From NCBI GenBank assembly GCA_038250235.1, contig JBBSCO010000055.1, positions 1 through 19,612 of the forward strand: 19,612 nt of DNA. The letters are read 5' to 3'. Under the pieces are notes generated by a model, which was not told the DNA's origin, made no database searches, and worked only from the letters and a program-made list of their open reading frames with translations. This stretch comes from JAAUTS01 sp038250235 (lineage in GTDB: Bacteria; Verrucomicrobiota; Verrucomicrobiia; Methylacidiphilales; JAAUTS01). This document shows positions 1-7,635 of the stretch, piece after piece. A program made the translations under genes and the position numbers. Position 1 is the first letter of the stretch. Every line of letters starts with the position of its first letter.

Positions 1-79
1 AAGACGCCTAAAGCCAGTTCCTGTTCTTCAGAAGTAACCCATAGCTATTCCTGCCTCTTTGCGGCTTGGCGTCTTTGTC
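1..79. repeat. Inverted pair of the dispersed 'cgcaaag/gacgcc' repeat
   Basis: The window opens with aagacgcc (1-8). The exact reverse complement, ggcgtctt, occurs at 68-75, inside a longer match (about 54-79) whose reverse strand reads as alternating gacgcc and gcaaag units. The same sequence vocabulary occurs at 2787-2820 and 12654-12776, so this looks like one member of a dispersed intergenic repeat family. It overlaps the apparent start of the downstream glycosidase gene. The left edge may extend outside the window. Confidence 0.45.
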
Positions 80-2776
80 TTCAATTCCTACAATCCGGCT
101 ATCAAAGGGACTTACTACTTCGCGTTGTTGATCTTTCTGTTCCTCATTTCAGGAGCTTTGGCCCAGGATTTTGTCTGGGTGGAGGGGGAGGCCGCCACGA
201 AGAGCAATGCGGTTAGCCATATCTGGTATTCGGGGCAGGTGAAAAAGGAAGAGCTGTCCGGTGGTGATTTTGTTTCGCATTGGAGCGAGCAGGCGGCGGG
301 AGAAGCCTCCTATTCCTTTCAAGCCCCTTCAGCGGGCGACTACGATTTCTGGATAAGGACCAACCCGGTGCAGAGCGTCCTTTCCTATTCCTTGAACGGT
401 TCCGCCAAGCAGGCGGTAAACACGGCGGGTGCTCAGAGCGGCGGGGTGAATATTGCTTCCGACAACAAACCCGATCTCCGTTTTGTGGCCTGGATCCGGG
501 TGGGAAAATTTCCGCTACAGCCGGGTAAAAATACCCTGAGCTTCTTTTTCGAGAGCGCCAATCACCATCACGGGATGTTGGACTGTTTTGTTTTTATCAA
601 AGGTAGCTTTACCCCCATGGGCAAGACCAAGCCGGATGAGATTGCGCAAAAGCTGGCAGATGTGGCGAAGGAAAATGTCGGCTGGTCAGTGTGGAATCCG
701 GCGCGGGACGAAAGCAGACCCAGTGAAATGAGCCTTCGTTTTCTAAATGAGAAAATGGCAGGACAGAGTGGCTTCGTCAAAGTGAAGGACGGACGTTTTG
801 TTCTTGGGTCGGGCGAACCCGTTCGTTTTTGGGCGGTCAATGGGCCGCCGGTGGAACTGCGGGGAGACGACCTGAAACGTTGCGCGAGGGAACTTTCCAA
901 ACACGGGGTCAATCTTGTCCGGCTGCACGGAACGGTCTTCGATGAAAAGACCGGGCGATTCAATCCGGGCGCCATGACGCGGTTTCAGGAAGTAGTGGAG
1001 GTGATGAAGGCCGAAGGCATCTACGTTCATCTCTCCATTTATTTTCCGCTCTGGTTCAAGCCCGAGCCCGGTCTTTCATTTCTGCCGGGCTATGACGGTG
1101 AAAAACATCCCTTTGCCTCGCTCTATTTCAACAGGGATTTTCAGAAGGTTTACCAGGATTGGTGGAAACAGATCCTGACCACGAAGGGTTTCAATGGCAA
1201 AACGCTCTGCGATGAAACGGCCGTGCTGGGCGTGGAGATGATTAACGAGGATTCGCTGCTGTTCTGGACCTTCAAATACGAGAATGTTCCGGCGGGGCAG
1301 ATGGCAATTCTGGAAAAACAATTCGGAGATTGGTTGGTCAAAAAATACGGTTCGCTGGAGAAGGCCTTGAGAGCCTGGAACAATCTGACTGTCCCCCAGG
1401 ACAGGACGGAGGAAGGCCGCATGGGATTCAGGAATTTATGGAATATTTTTAATGACAAAACCTTGAGGGATCAGGACACCGCGCAGTTTCTGACGGAAAC
1501 CCAGAAAACTTTCTACGATGAGACACAGGCTTTTATCAGGGGTTTGGGATTTAAGGGACTGATCACGGCTTCCAACTGGATAACCGCCAACGATGCTGTT
1601 CTTGGTCCTTTGGAAAAGTACAGTTACAGCGGGGGCGACTTCATCGACAGGCATGGCTATTTCGGCGGAGTTTTGCAGGGCCTCAATTCGGCATGGTCCA
1701 TGCGGGACGGGCATGTTTATTCGAACCGTAGTGCCCTGCGATTTGATCCGGCAGAACCCGGGAAAGCTTCGGTTATCACAAATCCTGTCTTTGACTCCAA
1801 GATCAACGGCAAGCCCTCGATGATTTCGGAGACAACCTTTACCAGGCCGAACCGGTATCGCACGGAAGGCCCGCTTTTTTACGCCACCTACGGGGCCTTA
1901 CAGGGCAGTGATGCCATTGTCCATTTTGCTCTGGATGGAATCGATTGGCAGGTCAAGCCGCGCTTCTTTATGCAGCCCTGGACCCTGACCACGCCCACGA
2001 TGATGGGCCAGTTCCCGGCTGCCGCCTTGATTTACCGGCAGGGTCTTGTGAAGGAAGGGGATCTTATGGCGGAGGTTCAAATCCCACTGGAGGATGCTTA
2101 CGCGTTGCAAGGAAATCCTCTCGCTGTTAGTGAAAATCTGGATGAATTGAGAAAAGCTGATCAGCCGCAGGGCGGGTCCGGGCCAATTACGGGGAGTATC
2201 GACCCGTTGATTCATTTGGTGGGGAGGACGCGGATCACGATTGCAGAAAAAGTTGGTCAGACCGAATTGAAAAAGTTGGAGGGCCTTGTGGATCGCCAAG
2301 CCAGGACTGTGAAGAGTTCGACTGGGGAAGTGTTGTTGGATTACGGGGAAGGGGTTCTGACGGTGGATGGGGAAAAGGCCCAGGTGGTGGTTGGAAATTT
2401 TAAAGAAGCGGGGCCGCTCGAATTAAAAACGTTGAAGGTGAATTCGAACATGGATCTTTTGGCCGTGGCCCTGGTGCCGCTGGATGGGAAGCCTTTGCAG
2501 TCGTCCGAGAAAATGCTGTTGCAGCTCATGAGCGAAGAAAAAGCGACCGGCTTCGAAACCGAACCGGCAGGGCCTGGTTTGTTCCGGATCAAGAGTATCG
2601 GAGTGGATCCGTGGCTTTATCGCGAGATTACGGCCACCATCTCAATCAACCGGCCCGATGCGGCTCGATTGAAAGTGACAGCCCTGGACATGAATGGGGT
2701 TGCGGTAGGAGAAGCGGGGACGGGGGCTGACATCAAACTGAAGTTGAACTGTGTTTATTATTTGATACAAAAATAA
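59..2776 (+). CDS. Secreted glycoside hydrolase, clan GH-A / cellulase-like, with N-terminal CBM-like domain
   Basis: Probably an exported polysaccharide- or oligosaccharide-degrading enzyme; the substrate cannot be read from the sequence. A hydrophobic segment (about residues 19-35, ending in GALAQ) looks like a signal peptide. Residues about 37-180 form a beta-rich region beginning VWVEGEAAT, as in galactose-binding or CBM6/35-like modules. Residues about 225-680 resemble a (beta/alpha)8 cellulase-fold domain. The segment EMINEDS places the candidate acid/base Glu397 after Asn, and SMISETTF places the candidate nucleophile Glu591. The C-terminal part (about 690-905) is beta-rich and of unknown role. 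No ATG is available in frame near the signal peptide: the longest reading starts with TTG at 59, inside a repeat, and TTG at 125 or 128 would give a very short signal peptide. The true start is therefore uncertain. No functional neighbour is adjacent. The family-level call is good; the exact GH family is not. Confidence 0.8.
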   Translation: MRLGVFVFNSYNPAIKGTYYFALLIFLFLISGALAQDFVWVEGEAATKSNAVSHIWYSGQVKKEELSGGDFVSHWSEQAAGEASYSFQAPSAGDYDFWIRTNPVQSVLSYSLNGSAKQAVNTAGAQSGGVNIASDNKPDLRFVAWIRVGKFPLQPGKNTLSFFFESANHHHGMLDCFVFIKGSFTPMGKTKPDEIAQKLADVAKENVGWSVWNPARDESRPSEMSLRFLNEKMAGQSGFVKVKDGRFVLGSGEPVRFWAVNGPPVELRGDDLKRCARELSKHGVNLVRLHGTVFDEKTGRFNPGAMTRFQEVVEVMKAEGIYVHLSIYFPLWFKPEPGLSFLPGYDGEKHPFASLYFNRDFQKVYQDWWKQILTTKGFNGKTLCDETAVLGVEMINEDSLLFWTFKYENVPAGQMAILEKQFGDWLVKKYGSLEKALRAWNNLTVPQDRTEEGRMGFRNLWNIFNDKTLRDQDTAQFLTETQKTFYDETQAFIRGLGFKGLITASNWITANDAVLGPLEKYSYSGGDFIDRHGYFGGVLQGLNSAWSMRDGHVYSNRSALRFDPAEPGKASVITNPVFDSKINGKPSMISETTFTRPNRYRTEGPLFYATYGALQGSDAIVHFALDGIDWQVKPRFFMQPWTLTTPTMMGQFPAAALIYRQGLVKEGDLMAEVQIPLEDAYALQGNPLAVSENLDELRKADQPQGGSGPITGSIDPLIHLVGRTRITIAEKVGQTELKKLEGLVDRQARTVKSSTGEVLLDYGEGVLTVDGEKAQVVVGNFKEAGPLELKTLKVNSNMDLLAVALVPLDGKPLQSSEKMLLQLMSEEKATGFETEPAGPGLFRIKSIGVDPWLYREITATISINRPDAARLKVTALDMNGVAVGEAGTGADIKLKLNCVYYLIQK

Positions 2777-2786
2777 AAAAACATTT

Positions 2787-2820
2787 TTAACGCAAAGACG
2801 CAAAGGGGCTAAGGCGCAAC
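2787..2820 (+). repeat. Dispersed 34-nt 'ttaacgcaaag' repeat, copy A
   Basis: The copy starts TTAACGCAAAGACGCAAAG and ends AAGGCGCAAC. Aligned without gaps to 12654-12687 it matches at 26 of 34 positions. It begins 11 nt after the glycosidase stop codon; the second copy begins 12 nt after an exbD stop codon in the same orientation. The internal structure is a near-tandem of acgcaaag units. The function is unknown; it could be a 3'-UTR element or an inert repeat. Confidence 0.6.
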
Positions 2821-2974
2821 GTTTTTTACAAAGGGATCATGCAGGCCGTGGAGTTCAAGAAGAAGGACTTGATTGCCGCAAAAATCCATAAATCTTGTGA
2901 CGACATAGATTCTTAAAAGATAGAGGTGTGTAATTAGAGGGAGCTGGATGTCAAGACGAGTAGAGCAGCTACGA

Positions 2975-2989
2975 ACGGGGTGACCCCGT
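2975..2989. repeat. Short perfect palindrome (acggggt-g-accccgt)
   Basis: A 7-bp perfect inverted repeat around a single central base. With so short a centre it is more likely a protein site or a repeat-element core than an RNA hairpin. No T-run follows, so it is not a convincing terminator. Confidence 0.4.
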
Positions 2990-3007
2990 GAGACCACCAT
3001 TGTCACA

Positions 3008-3240
3008 TCTCAACATTCAACATTTATAAAGCGGATGAGAGTGTCTAATTTAAAAAAATTGCGTGGCCTTTTGGGACTGATCGGATTCGAACGTTATGCC
3101 GGGCTCTATCCCAGAACCTTGAGTCGCGGGATAATTATATAAGGATAGCTAGGCATTGAAACGCTTGGGAACAAGACTTGAGATCATTTGGAGCATGAAA
3201 AGAAAATGGGATGTTCCCGCAAAAATGTTGAATGTTGAGA
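3008..3240. repeat. Intergenic element bounded by an 18-bp perfect inverted repeat
   Basis: The arm tctcaacattcaacattt (3008-3025) is exactly reverse-complemented at 3223-3240, with 197 bp between the arms. Each arm contains the direct repetition caacatt-caacatt. The enclosed sequence has no recognisable gene. The arrangement resembles a small non-autonomous element such as a MITE, or two oppositely oriented copies of a short dispersed repeat. No target-site duplication is evident. Confidence 0.45.
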
Positions 3241-3452
3241 CATGTCCCTATATATTCCGCAAATGTGGTAGAAGATGGTTTGGAAATGCAGAAAAGGTGA
3301 AAATCTGGCAATCTGAAGAAACCTTTCGGAGCTTAAGCTTTGTTTTTCATTCATGATCCCAGCTTTCTGCTTTCGGTTTTTCGTTCCTGCGGCGGACTTG
3401 ACCCCGCTCTTCCTATGGCTACCTTGAGAAGCTCACTTACAGAAGACCGATC

Positions 3453-4640
3453 ATGAGCTATATACCAGACATCGCCGCCCGCGCAGCCGGGGTGGATTTC
3501 TCCAATGACGAAATCAAGCGTTACAGCCGTCATTTGATCATGCCGGAAGTGACCCTGCAGGGTCAAAAATATCTCAAAGCGGCCCGCGTCCTGTGTGTCG
3601 GCACCGGGGGGCTGGGCTCTCCTTTACTGGCTTACATGGCGGCGGCCGGGGTGGGACATATCGGGGTCATGGATTTTGATCGTGTGGATCATTCCAACCT
3701 TCAGCGCCAGATCATTCACCGCACCTCCAGCCTTGGAAAAATGAAGACGGAATCGGCGGCCGAGTTCATGAGGGACATCAATCCTTTCATTGAGGTGGCG
3801 CGTTATGATTACCCTTTGCTTTCCGATAACGCCCTCGAACTGGTGAAGCAGTATGACATTGTGGTGGACGGCACGGACAACTTTGCCACGCGTTACCTGG
3901 TCAACGACGCCTGTGTGCTGGCCGGCAAGCCGAATGTCTATGGCAGTATTTTCCGATTTGATGGTCAGGTGACCGTTTTTTGGGCGGAAAAAGGTCCTTG
4001 TTATCGTTGTCTTTATCCTGAACCTCCCGAGCCTGGCATGGTGCCAAGTTGTGCCGAAGGTGGTGTGCTGGGTGTTCTGCCTGGCATTATCGGAACACTG
4101 CAGGCGGTGGAAGCCATCAAGATCATCATCGGCAAGGGTGACCTGTTGGTGGGACGTCTCTTATTGTTCGATGCCCTCAAAATGAAGTTTCGTGAAATGA
4201 AGATCCGCAAGGATCCGACCTGCCCGATCTGCGGACCCAATGCCACGATCAAGGGCCTGATGGATTACGATCAATTCTGCGGAACGACCCGGGTGGACGC
4301 ACCTGCGCGCAAAATGCTTTCGCTGCCGGAAATCGCCCCGCTGGATCTCAAAGCCAGGCTGGACAAGAAAGAAGACTTCGTCCTTCTAGATGTTAGAGAA
4401 GCGCATGAATATGCAATTTGTTCCATTCCAGGTTCAACCCTGATTCCGGTGGGCGAACTGCCCAAACGGATCCATGAACTGGATTCGGCCAAGGAGATTG
4501 TTATTTATTGCAAAGGAGAGATCCGCACAGGTCAGGCCTTCCGTTTGTTGCAACAGGCGGGATTCCGCAAACTCAAAGCGCTGGAGAACGGTATCGAAGG
4601 CTGGGCGGAAGAGGTGGATCCGACAATGCCCACCTATTGA
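3453..4640 (+). CDS. moeZ: MoeZ/MoeBR-type E1-like adenylyltransferase-sulfurtransferase (ThiF domain plus rhodanese domain)
   Basis: Cytoplasmic enzyme of the MoeB/ThiF/MoeZ family. Such enzymes adenylate the C-terminal Gly-Gly of a small ubiquitin-like sulfur carrier (MoaD, ThiS or CysO type) and, through the rhodanese domain, supply persulfide sulfur to form the thiocarboxylate. The nucleotide-binding loop GTGGLGS spans residues 50-56, followed by DFDRVDHSNLQRQ (74-86). Zinc-binding cysteines are CYRC (183-186) and CPIC (257-260), and the ThiF-type conserved Cys200 lies in PSCAEGG. The C-terminal rhodanese domain (about 290-395) has active-site loop CKGEIR with Cys353. The length of 395 residues is typical of the two-domain form. 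The ATG at 3453 fits the usual family N-terminus; the ribosome binding site is weak. No carrier-protein, moa or thi gene is adjacent, so the pathway served cannot be decided. Confidence 0.93.
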   Translation: MSYIPDIAARAAGVDFSNDEIKRYSRHLIMPEVTLQGQKYLKAARVLCVGTGGLGSPLLAYMAAAGVGHIGVMDFDRVDHSNLQRQIIHRTSSLGKMKTESAAEFMRDINPFIEVARYDYPLLSDNALELVKQYDIVVDGTDNFATRYLVNDACVLAGKPNVYGSIFRFDGQVTVFWAEKGPCYRCLYPEPPEPGMVPSCAEGGVLGVLPGIIGTLQAVEAIKIIIGKGDLLVGRLLLFDALKMKFREMKIRKDPTCPICGPNATIKGLMDYDQFCGTTRVDAPARKMLSLPEIAPLDLKARLDKKEDFVLLDVREAHEYAICSIPGSTLIPVGELPKRIHELDSAKEIVIYCKGEIRTGQAFRLLQQAGFRKLKALENGIEGWAEEVDPTMPTY

Positions 4641-4682
4641 TCCGAAGAGGGGAGTTTCAACAGGAAGGTCGCAGGAGGCGCA

Positions 4683-4799
4683 ATGTTTTTTAAAAGCTGT
4701 TGTTTTCAATTTCCCCTTATTGGTGTTTCTTGGCTGGCTTCCTTTAGCAGCTTTTTTGTTGTCGGGAAAAGCAGCTTGCTTCGACTCGTAAAATCCTGA
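4683..4799 (+). CDS. Possible 38-aa hydrophobic leader or small membrane protein
   Basis: A 38-codon frame begins at ATG 4683. Just before it, at 4673-4678, is a full Shine-Dalgarno AGGAGG with a 4-nt spacer, the strongest ribosome binding site in the window. The peptide starts MFFKSCCFQF, has a hydrophobic and serine-rich middle, and ends in a basic tail. It ends 18 bp before, and in the same frame as, the ATG of the transporter-hotdog gene, which itself lacks a ribosome binding site. It could be a leader peptide that couples translation to the transporter, or a small membrane protein. I recognise no family, and the frame may be fortuitous. Confidence 0.35.
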   Translation: MFFKSCCFQFPLIGVSWLASFSSFFVVGKSSLLRLVKS

Positions 4800-4817
4800 T
4801 GATGTTGGGTTTCTTAC

Positions 4818-6674
4818 ATGAAACAAAATCGCTGGATCAATGCCATTTGCTGGGGAAATTCCATCGCTCTGTCCTGGATGTGGGGGCTTGGCCTCTTTTT
4901 CTCTGTCCAGATGACATTCATGTTCGGACTCAGCGGGCTTCTGGCCTTTGCGATTCCCAATGCGCTTGGTCTGTTTCTTTTCGGTTACCTGACCCAGAAA
5001 ATTGCCCGTCGCGACAGCGGCCCGGAATCACTACAGCGTTTTTTCAGCAAATGGTCGCGTCCGTTCCGTCTCAGCCTGTATCTCTACCAGATTCTGGCCA
5101 TCACCCTGACCATTTTTGCCATTGTCCATTATCTGTTTGAGCCTTTGGTGCTGCCGATCCGGGAAAACGGTTTTGTCGCCTACATTCTGTTTATCTGCCT
5201 GACCGTGCTGATAGTGCTTTCGGCCGCCTGTCTGTTTGGCGAAGAGTTTAACATCAAGACCCTGAAATATGGGCATCTGGTTCAATTCGGGATTCTAGCG
5301 TTGGCTGTCGGAGTCCTTCTCTATGTTATCAAGCCCTTCCATTTCGAGTCAAAGCCCCTGATTGACGTTAAAGTTTTCGGTGATTTCCGTTTCTGGGGCT
5401 ATTGGGTTCCGGTGCTGGTGGGCTTTTCGGTCGGTCCCTGGCTGGATCTTCAGCAGTGGCAGCGTGCGATCCAGATCCACAAAGAAAATACCACGATCAC
5501 AGGCAGCTATGTCTTTGGTAGTATACAGTTTTTCCTCATGCTGCTTTTTCACGGCATCCTGGCTCTGTTTGTCCTCGAAAATTATCTCTGGTTCCAGCCG
5601 ACCAATATCGACGGCCTGGATTATGCGCATCACGTCATTGTGGAATTTCTCAAGCTGCAGGTGGGAGGCACCCCCGAGTGGCTGTCGTTGGCTTACATCG
5701 TTTTTATCGGGGTCTGTATTCTCACCACTCTGGACAGCGGCTATGTGTCGCTGAAATGGTTCCTGGGGGAACATGTCAACACCAGCAAGAACATGTTGCT
5801 CTCACTGGTGCCCAAAGAACTGATCGCGTCTCCCATTCCCAGCTATATTTTCGCCGGTTTATTTACGGTTATTGCCTGCGTCCTGCGTTTGGAACTGGAG
5901 TATTTCATGGTATTCTATGCTTCTTTCTTTGTCGGTTATGAGGTGTTGGGTATTGCCCGCTGCTTTGTTCCGAATTCGCAAAATCCTCTTCCGCAGATCC
6001 GCATGTTTGCCATGGGCAGCCTGGCGGTGGTTATTTTCGCCTATGGCTATTTCCTGGCCCAGCCGGCCCTGATGATCTTTTCCTCGGTCCTGCCACCGCT
6101 CTACGTGCTCTGGTTGGTTTTTAATACCGACCTGCTCCGTGTGGTTACGGAAAAAGCCGAGGAAGTCATGGATGCTGCAGCGGAAATCCCCGGCTTGCGG
6201 GCCATTGCCAGGTCGGAACTCCTGCACATCGGAGGCAAGTCCACCGAAGTGACATTGGGCAGCCACTTCGAAGGCAAATGGTTTGTCCATAGTTTCATGA
6301 CCAGTTATTCCGACACGAACTCGGTCGGCAATGTTTACTTCGCCATGTATGCCATGTTTGTCGGCAAGGCCCGGGAAATGTTCTTTAACGTAGCCATGCC
6401 GGGCTTTGACCTGAAGACGACAGACTTCTTCATTTTGACGCGTTCCTTCGAACATAAATTCATGCGGGAATCGCGCGAGTTCGAGCGTCTCACCGTGAAA
6501 ATTCGTGTGGCGGAATACAACCGTAAGTTTGTCACGATGGAGCATCAGGTTTTGGATTCTGCCGGTCAGATGCTGGGCAAAGGCAAGCAGAACCTGTTTT
6601 TTGTAGCCTCTAAAGATTACCGCCCAATCGATATTCCCCAGCAGATGCTGACGGCGTTCATGCCGTATTTGTAG
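4818..6674 (+). CDS. Sodium/solute symporter-like membrane protein fused to a C-terminal hotdog thioesterase-like domain
   Basis: Residues 1 to about 440 contain around 11 hydrophobic segments, with SSS-like signatures including GPWLDLQQWQRA (206-217) and LTTLDSGYVSLKW (302-314). This suggests an inner-membrane transporter or transporter-derived sensor of the APC-fold superfamily. A linker of about 35 residues leads to a cytoplasmic hotdog domain (about 475-618). Its motif SYSDTNSVGNVYFAMY (496-511) followed by GKAREMFF (516-523) is that of 4HBT-type thioesterases. The YbgC family has Asp at the position of Asn501. CalE7/DynE7-type enediyne thioesterases also have Asn there and a conserved Arg, here Arg519. 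The fused domain may thus bind or cleave an acyl thioester near the membrane, or sense acyl-CoA or acyl-ACP. ATG 4818 is the only sensible start, and it has no clear ribosome binding site. The substrate is unknown. Confidence 0.75.
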   Translation: MKQNRWINAICWGNSIALSWMWGLGLFFSVQMTFMFGLSGLLAFAIPNALGLFLFGYLTQKIARRDSGPESLQRFFSKWSRPFRLSLYLYQILAITLTIFAIVHYLFEPLVLPIRENGFVAYILFICLTVLIVLSAACLFGEEFNIKTLKYGHLVQFGILALAVGVLLYVIKPFHFESKPLIDVKVFGDFRFWGYWVPVLVGFSVGPWLDLQQWQRAIQIHKENTTITGSYVFGSIQFFLMLLFHGILALFVLENYLWFQPTNIDGLDYAHHVIVEFLKLQVGGTPEWLSLAYIVFIGVCILTTLDSGYVSLKWFLGEHVNTSKNMLLSLVPKELIASPIPSYIFAGLFTVIACVLRLELEYFMVFYASFFVGYEVLGIARCFVPNSQNPLPQIRMFAMGSLAVVIFAYGYFLAQPALMIFSSVLPPLYVLWLVFNTDLLRVVTEKAEEVMDAAAEIPGLRAIARSELLHIGGKSTEVTLGSHFEGKWFVHSFMTSYSDTNSVGNVYFAMYAMFVGKAREMFFNVAMPGFDLKTTDFFILTRSFEHKFMRESREFERLTVKIRVAEYNRKFVTMEHQVLDSAGQMLGKGKQNLFFVASKDYRPIDIPQQMLTAFMPYL

Positions 6675-6720
6675 TCGTTCCCTTTACCTAACGATGCTCA
6701 GAGAGCGCCGCTGCAGCCAG

Positions 6721-6759
6721 TTCCAAGAAAGTTAGCCCCGCTTGGTGGGGCTCCTGGAA
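6721..6759. terminator. Candidate bidirectional terminator hairpin between convergent genes
   Basis: AGCCCC (6734-6739) pairs with GGGGCT (6747-6752) around a 7-nt loop. An outer pairing of ttcca (6721-6725) with tggaa (6755-6759) may extend the structure. It lies between the stops of two converging genes. The minus-strand side continues into a modestly T-rich aactttctt; no strong U-tract follows on the plus strand, so termination strength is uncertain. Confidence 0.4.
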
Positions 6760-6804
6760 AGGGGCGGGGTCGTGCAGATCCTGGCTGGGTTGATCGCTGA
6801 CCTT

Positions 6805-7434
6805 TTAGTGAAGCCATTTGAGGGCGAGGAATCCAGCCAAGCCAAGCAGAAACATCGTGATGGCGGCCACTTCCAGGTATTTTTCCAGGTGGGGTTTGAT
6901 GGCCGGGCCAAAAAGCCGGATCGTGCCCGCCACCATGAAAAAGCGGGCGCTGCGTCCGATAATGGAGGCGGAGATGAGCGTGGTCAAACCCACTTTAAAG
7001 ACGCCGGAAGCTATGGTGAAAACCTTGTAGGGGATGGGGGTGAAGGCGGCAGTGAGAATCGCGAGGAAGGCGTTTTCGTTGTATTTCTCCTGGACCATGG
7101 CGAAAAGTTCCGGTGTGAAGCCGGGCACCATCTTGAAGAAAAACGTCTCCGTTGCCTGCCAAAAGGTCATGCCGATCCACCAGCCGAAAACGCCCCCGGC
7201 CACGGAAGCAATGCTGCACCAGAGGGCATACTTCCACCAGTCCTTTGGTTTGCCAAAGCAAAGGGCCATCAAAAGGGGGTCGGGAGGGATGGGGAAAAAG
7301 GAGGATTCGATGAAAGAAAGGCCTACCATAGCACGTTTACCGCCCGGGCGATCAGCCCAGGACAAGGTCCAATCATAGAGGCGGCGAATACTATTGGGTC
7401 GTGGAGGCTTTTCGCTTTCTACTTTTTGATCCAT
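6805..7434 (-). CDS. DedA/YqaA-like VTT-domain inner-membrane protein
   Basis: A 209-residue integral membrane protein with about five hydrophobic segments. It carries the VTT/SNARE-associated signatures: an N-terminal re-entrant-like motif ESSFFPIPPDPLLMA, a second FTPIPYKVFTIASG, and a downstream GRSARFF with the conserved arginine. Members of the DedA superfamily act in membrane homeostasis, some as lipid (undecaprenyl-phosphate or phosphatidylethanolamine) scramblases or flippases; the YqaA branch is poorly characterised. The length is typical. The ATG at 7434 is preceded by a weak purine stretch (cggaa). It is the only complete minus-strand gene here, convergent with the transporter-hotdog gene and divergent from the TPR operon, so it is probably transcribed alone from within 7435-7635. 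Confidence 0.85.
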   Translation of the reverse strand: MDQKVESEKPPRPNSIRRLYDWTLSWADRPGGKRAMVGLSFIESSFFPIPPDPLLMALCFGKPKDWWKYALWCSIASVAGGVFGWWIGMTFWQATETFFFKMVPGFTPELFAMVQEKYNENAFLAILTAAFTPIPYKVFTIASGVFKVGLTTLISASIIGRSARFFMVAGTIRLFGPAIKPHLEKYLEVAAITMFLLGLAGFLALKWLH

Positions 7435-7635
7435 TTCCGATTGAGCACGAGTTTTATTGGGTTGGCAACCACGGAGCGTGATTGATCCGGATCTGGAGCT
7501 GGTGAGGCGATAAGAAGAGAGGAACGGGCTTCATAATTAAGTAGGCTTAACAAAAAAGTATACGGCAAGGAACAAGCTCTTAACCATGGCAGTTTCTGCT
7601 TCATCCGTTTGTGACCTTTTTGACGTCAAAATGGC

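Larger units (their letters stand above)
2777..3452. other. 676-bp intergenic stretch without a convincing gene
   Basis: This gap between the glycosidase and the E1-like gene holds one copy of the 34-nt dispersed repeat (2787-2820), a 15-nt palindrome (2975-2989) and an 18-bp inverted repeat with arms at 3008-3025 and 3223-3240. Short open frames of 65-66 codons exist on both strands, but they run across these repeats, match no family I recognise and lack ribosome binding sites. The region looks like accumulated repeat debris. Any promoter for the E1-like gene should lie near its right end, but I see no clear -35/-10 pair. Confidence 0.6.

Noticed and set aside
2809..3006. 65-codon minus-strand open frame
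   Set aside because: It covers the dispersed repeat and the acggggtgaccccgt palindrome, has no ribosome binding site and resembles no protein family I know.
3081..3095. tRNA T-arm-like sequence (gttcgaatcc on the minus strand)
   Set aside because: The bases flanking the T-loop-like heptamer cannot form the 5-bp T stem, and no acceptor, D or anticodon arms can be drawn around it. At most it is a chance match or a very old tRNA remnant.
3156..3356. 66-codon plus-strand open frame
   Set aside because: It runs through one arm of the 18-bp inverted repeat, has no ribosome binding site and has an unlikely composition rich in Trp, Arg and Lys.
5859..6545. 228-codon minus-strand open frame within the transporter-hotdog gene
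   Set aside because: It is antisense to a region with clear SSS and hotdog motifs, and its product is His/Arg/Gln-rich with no membrane or domain pattern.
6742..7485. 247-codon plus-strand open frame opposite the DedA-like gene
   Set aside because: The minus-strand reading has clear VTT-domain motifs and membrane segments. The plus-strand product is a Gly/Glu/His-rich string typical of an antisense shadow.
7486..7635. Promoter for the TPR operon
   Set aside because: AT-rich patches such as taggcttaacaaaaaagtat are present, but no -35/-10 pair with acceptable spacing could be defined, so no promoter is called.
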